Source: Pyrus communis (Eukaryota; Streptophyta; Magnoliopsida; Rosales; Rosaceae). From it: a stretch of 64,000 bases of DNA. Below the pieces are notes generated by a model. It did no database searches, was not told the DNA's origin, and saw only the letters and a list, made by a program, of their open reading frames with translations. Below are positions 63,160 through 64,000 of the stretch, in pieces (position 1 is the first letter of the stretch; every line of letters begins with the position of its first letter). Made by a program: the position numbers and the translations under genes. The DNA is taken from assembly GCF_963583255.1 (NCBI RefSeq), contig NC_084810.1:5053751-5117750 (forward strand). The letters run 5' to 3'.

Positions 63160-64000
63160 CTAGTACCCAACCCTTCTTTTCATCCTAGCCATGTACAATG
63201 TCATCTTCACATAGAGCCAATCTTGTACATTATTCAGGAACCGAAAATACGCATGCCTCCATGTCTTCTTAAGAACTAAGGAACCGCAAACTCCCCAAAA
63301 TCCAACAATGTAACCTAAGGCTGCAGAAATACAAAACCAAGGAAGCTCATCATGTTTATTTTCCTCATCTTGGTCGATGTTGTTCTTATTATCCGCATCA
63401 ATTTCTCTGCACTCATTTGGAAGCGGAGCACCACAAAGTTTCGGGTTTCCCTTAAATTCAAAAGCGTCAAAGCTCTGGTGCATGCCTATTGGTATTCGTC
63501 CTTCGAGATTATTGTATGAGACATCAAATGTGCTTAAGAAACTAAGGTTTGTCGTTGACGAAGGGATTTTCCCGATCAAATGATTTGTGGAGAGATTCAA
63601 AATTTCTAAATATTTTAGGCTAGATATTTGGTCAGGAATTTCACCGGAGAAGTTGTTGCTATCAAGATACAACTGTTGAAGAAGCTGCAGTTGCCCAATC
63701 TCAGTAGGTATACTACCACTAATGTTATTGCCCCCTAGGTCTATCGAACCAGGAGATTTATATGGTCTACGCGGCCAATATAATGTATTTCCTATTGGTT
63801 TGAGCAAGATGGGAAGTTCAAATTCATAATTATCTACTCGAGATGCATTCACCATTAACATTGGTAATCTACAAAGTTGTTTTGGAAATTCACCTGAAAT
63901 ATAATTGTCTGACATATCCACATAAAAGAGTTTTGGGAGAGACCCTAACCAACTTGGAATTGATCCTGTGATTTGATTATTACCCAACAGCAACATCTCT
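63160..64000 (-). CDS. LRR receptor-like protein (RLP), 3' part, continues past the window
   Basis: At least 278 C-terminal residues are open. They include LRRs, an island-like segment (NASRVDNYEFELPILLK), more LRRs, the LCGAPLPNEC cap, an acidic stretch, a membrane helix (ALGYIVGFWGVCGSLVL) and a basic 35-residue tail starting KKTWRHAYFRFL. It is about 80% similar by eye to the 9597-11717 gene but keeps the tail lost there, so it shows the ancestral C-terminus. Start and N-terminus lie beyond the right edge. Likely a plasma-membrane RLP working with a partner kinase. Confidence 0.88.
   Translation of the reverse strand, partial: EMLLLGNNQITGSIPSWLGSLPKLFYVDMSDNYISGEFPKQLCRLPMLMVNASRVDNYEFELPILLKPIGNTLYWPRRPYKSPGSIDLGGNNISGSIPTEIGQLQLLQQLYLDSNNFSGEIPDQISSLKYLEILNLSTNHLIGKIPSSTTNLSFLSTFDVSYNNLEGRIPIGMHQSFDAFEFKGNPKLCGAPLPNECREIDADNKNNIDQDEENKHDELPWFCISAALGYIVGFWGVCGSLVLKKTWRHAYFRFLNNVQDWLYVKMTLYMARMKRRVGY

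Overview
This window is nuclear DNA from a flowering plant, almost certainly a dicot and probably a woody Rosaceae such as apple or pear. That genus-level guess rests on the general look of the repeats and is inference. The evidence for a plant nuclear genome is direct: AT-rich spacers, spliced exon remnants, Ty1/copia and Ty3/gypsy retrotransposons, a tRNA-derived SINE, a Helitron end, an endogenous plant pararetrovirus and a receptor-like protein (RLP) gene family. Only a few reading frames are intact. Most of the window is mobile DNA and gene debris.

Layout. 1-2.0 kb: 3' end of a Ty1/copia element (reverse transcriptase, RNase H, polypurine tract, start of an LTR). 2.3-13 kb: an RLP cluster on the minus strand, with a 3'-flank remnant (2.3-2.7 kb), a truncated copy (4.9-5.5 kb) and one long copy (9.6-11.7 kb). 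The spacers are duplicated and carry a solo LTR, an RsmI-type methyltransferase pseudogene and a SINE. 13.4-18.1 kb: a non-autonomous Helitron carrying spliced fragments of a pectinesterase, an AGO4-type Argonaute and a PP2A catalytic subunit. 18.9-30 kb: another broken RLP unit, split by a 1.6-kb solo LTR containing a 5S rRNA-like module and by a nearly complete endogenous caulimovirid (florendovirus-like) with two open reading frames. 30.2-30.8 kb: a proton-pump-interactor-like pseudogene.

30.83-44.64 kb: a complete 13.8-kb Ty3/gypsy element of the Tat type, in minus orientation, with 1121-bp LTRs and a 5-bp target duplication. Its gag-pol is broken in several places. On the opposite strand it carries an uninterrupted five-exon gene for a plant mobile domain (PMD) protein with its own TATA box. 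45.0-50.4 kb: a GC-rich inverted-repeat element and a decayed copia element. 50.8-55.8 kb: fragments of SKP1-like, histone H3.3-like and heavy-metal-associated-domain genes. 59-60.6 kb: an unrecognised minus-strand gene model. 61.5-62.0 kb: an isolated copia LTR with its primer site. 62.0-64.0 kb: the next RLP gene, running off the right edge.

How it fits together: tandem RLP units, each with a microsatellite promoter, 31-bp repeats upstream and paired palindromes downstream, were duplicated and then used repeatedly as insertion sites. Paralogous units supply empty sites for several insertions, so the order of events can be read. The likeliest functional genes are the RLP at 9.6-11.7 kb (with an altered tail), the RLP at the right edge, and possibly the antisense PMD gene.
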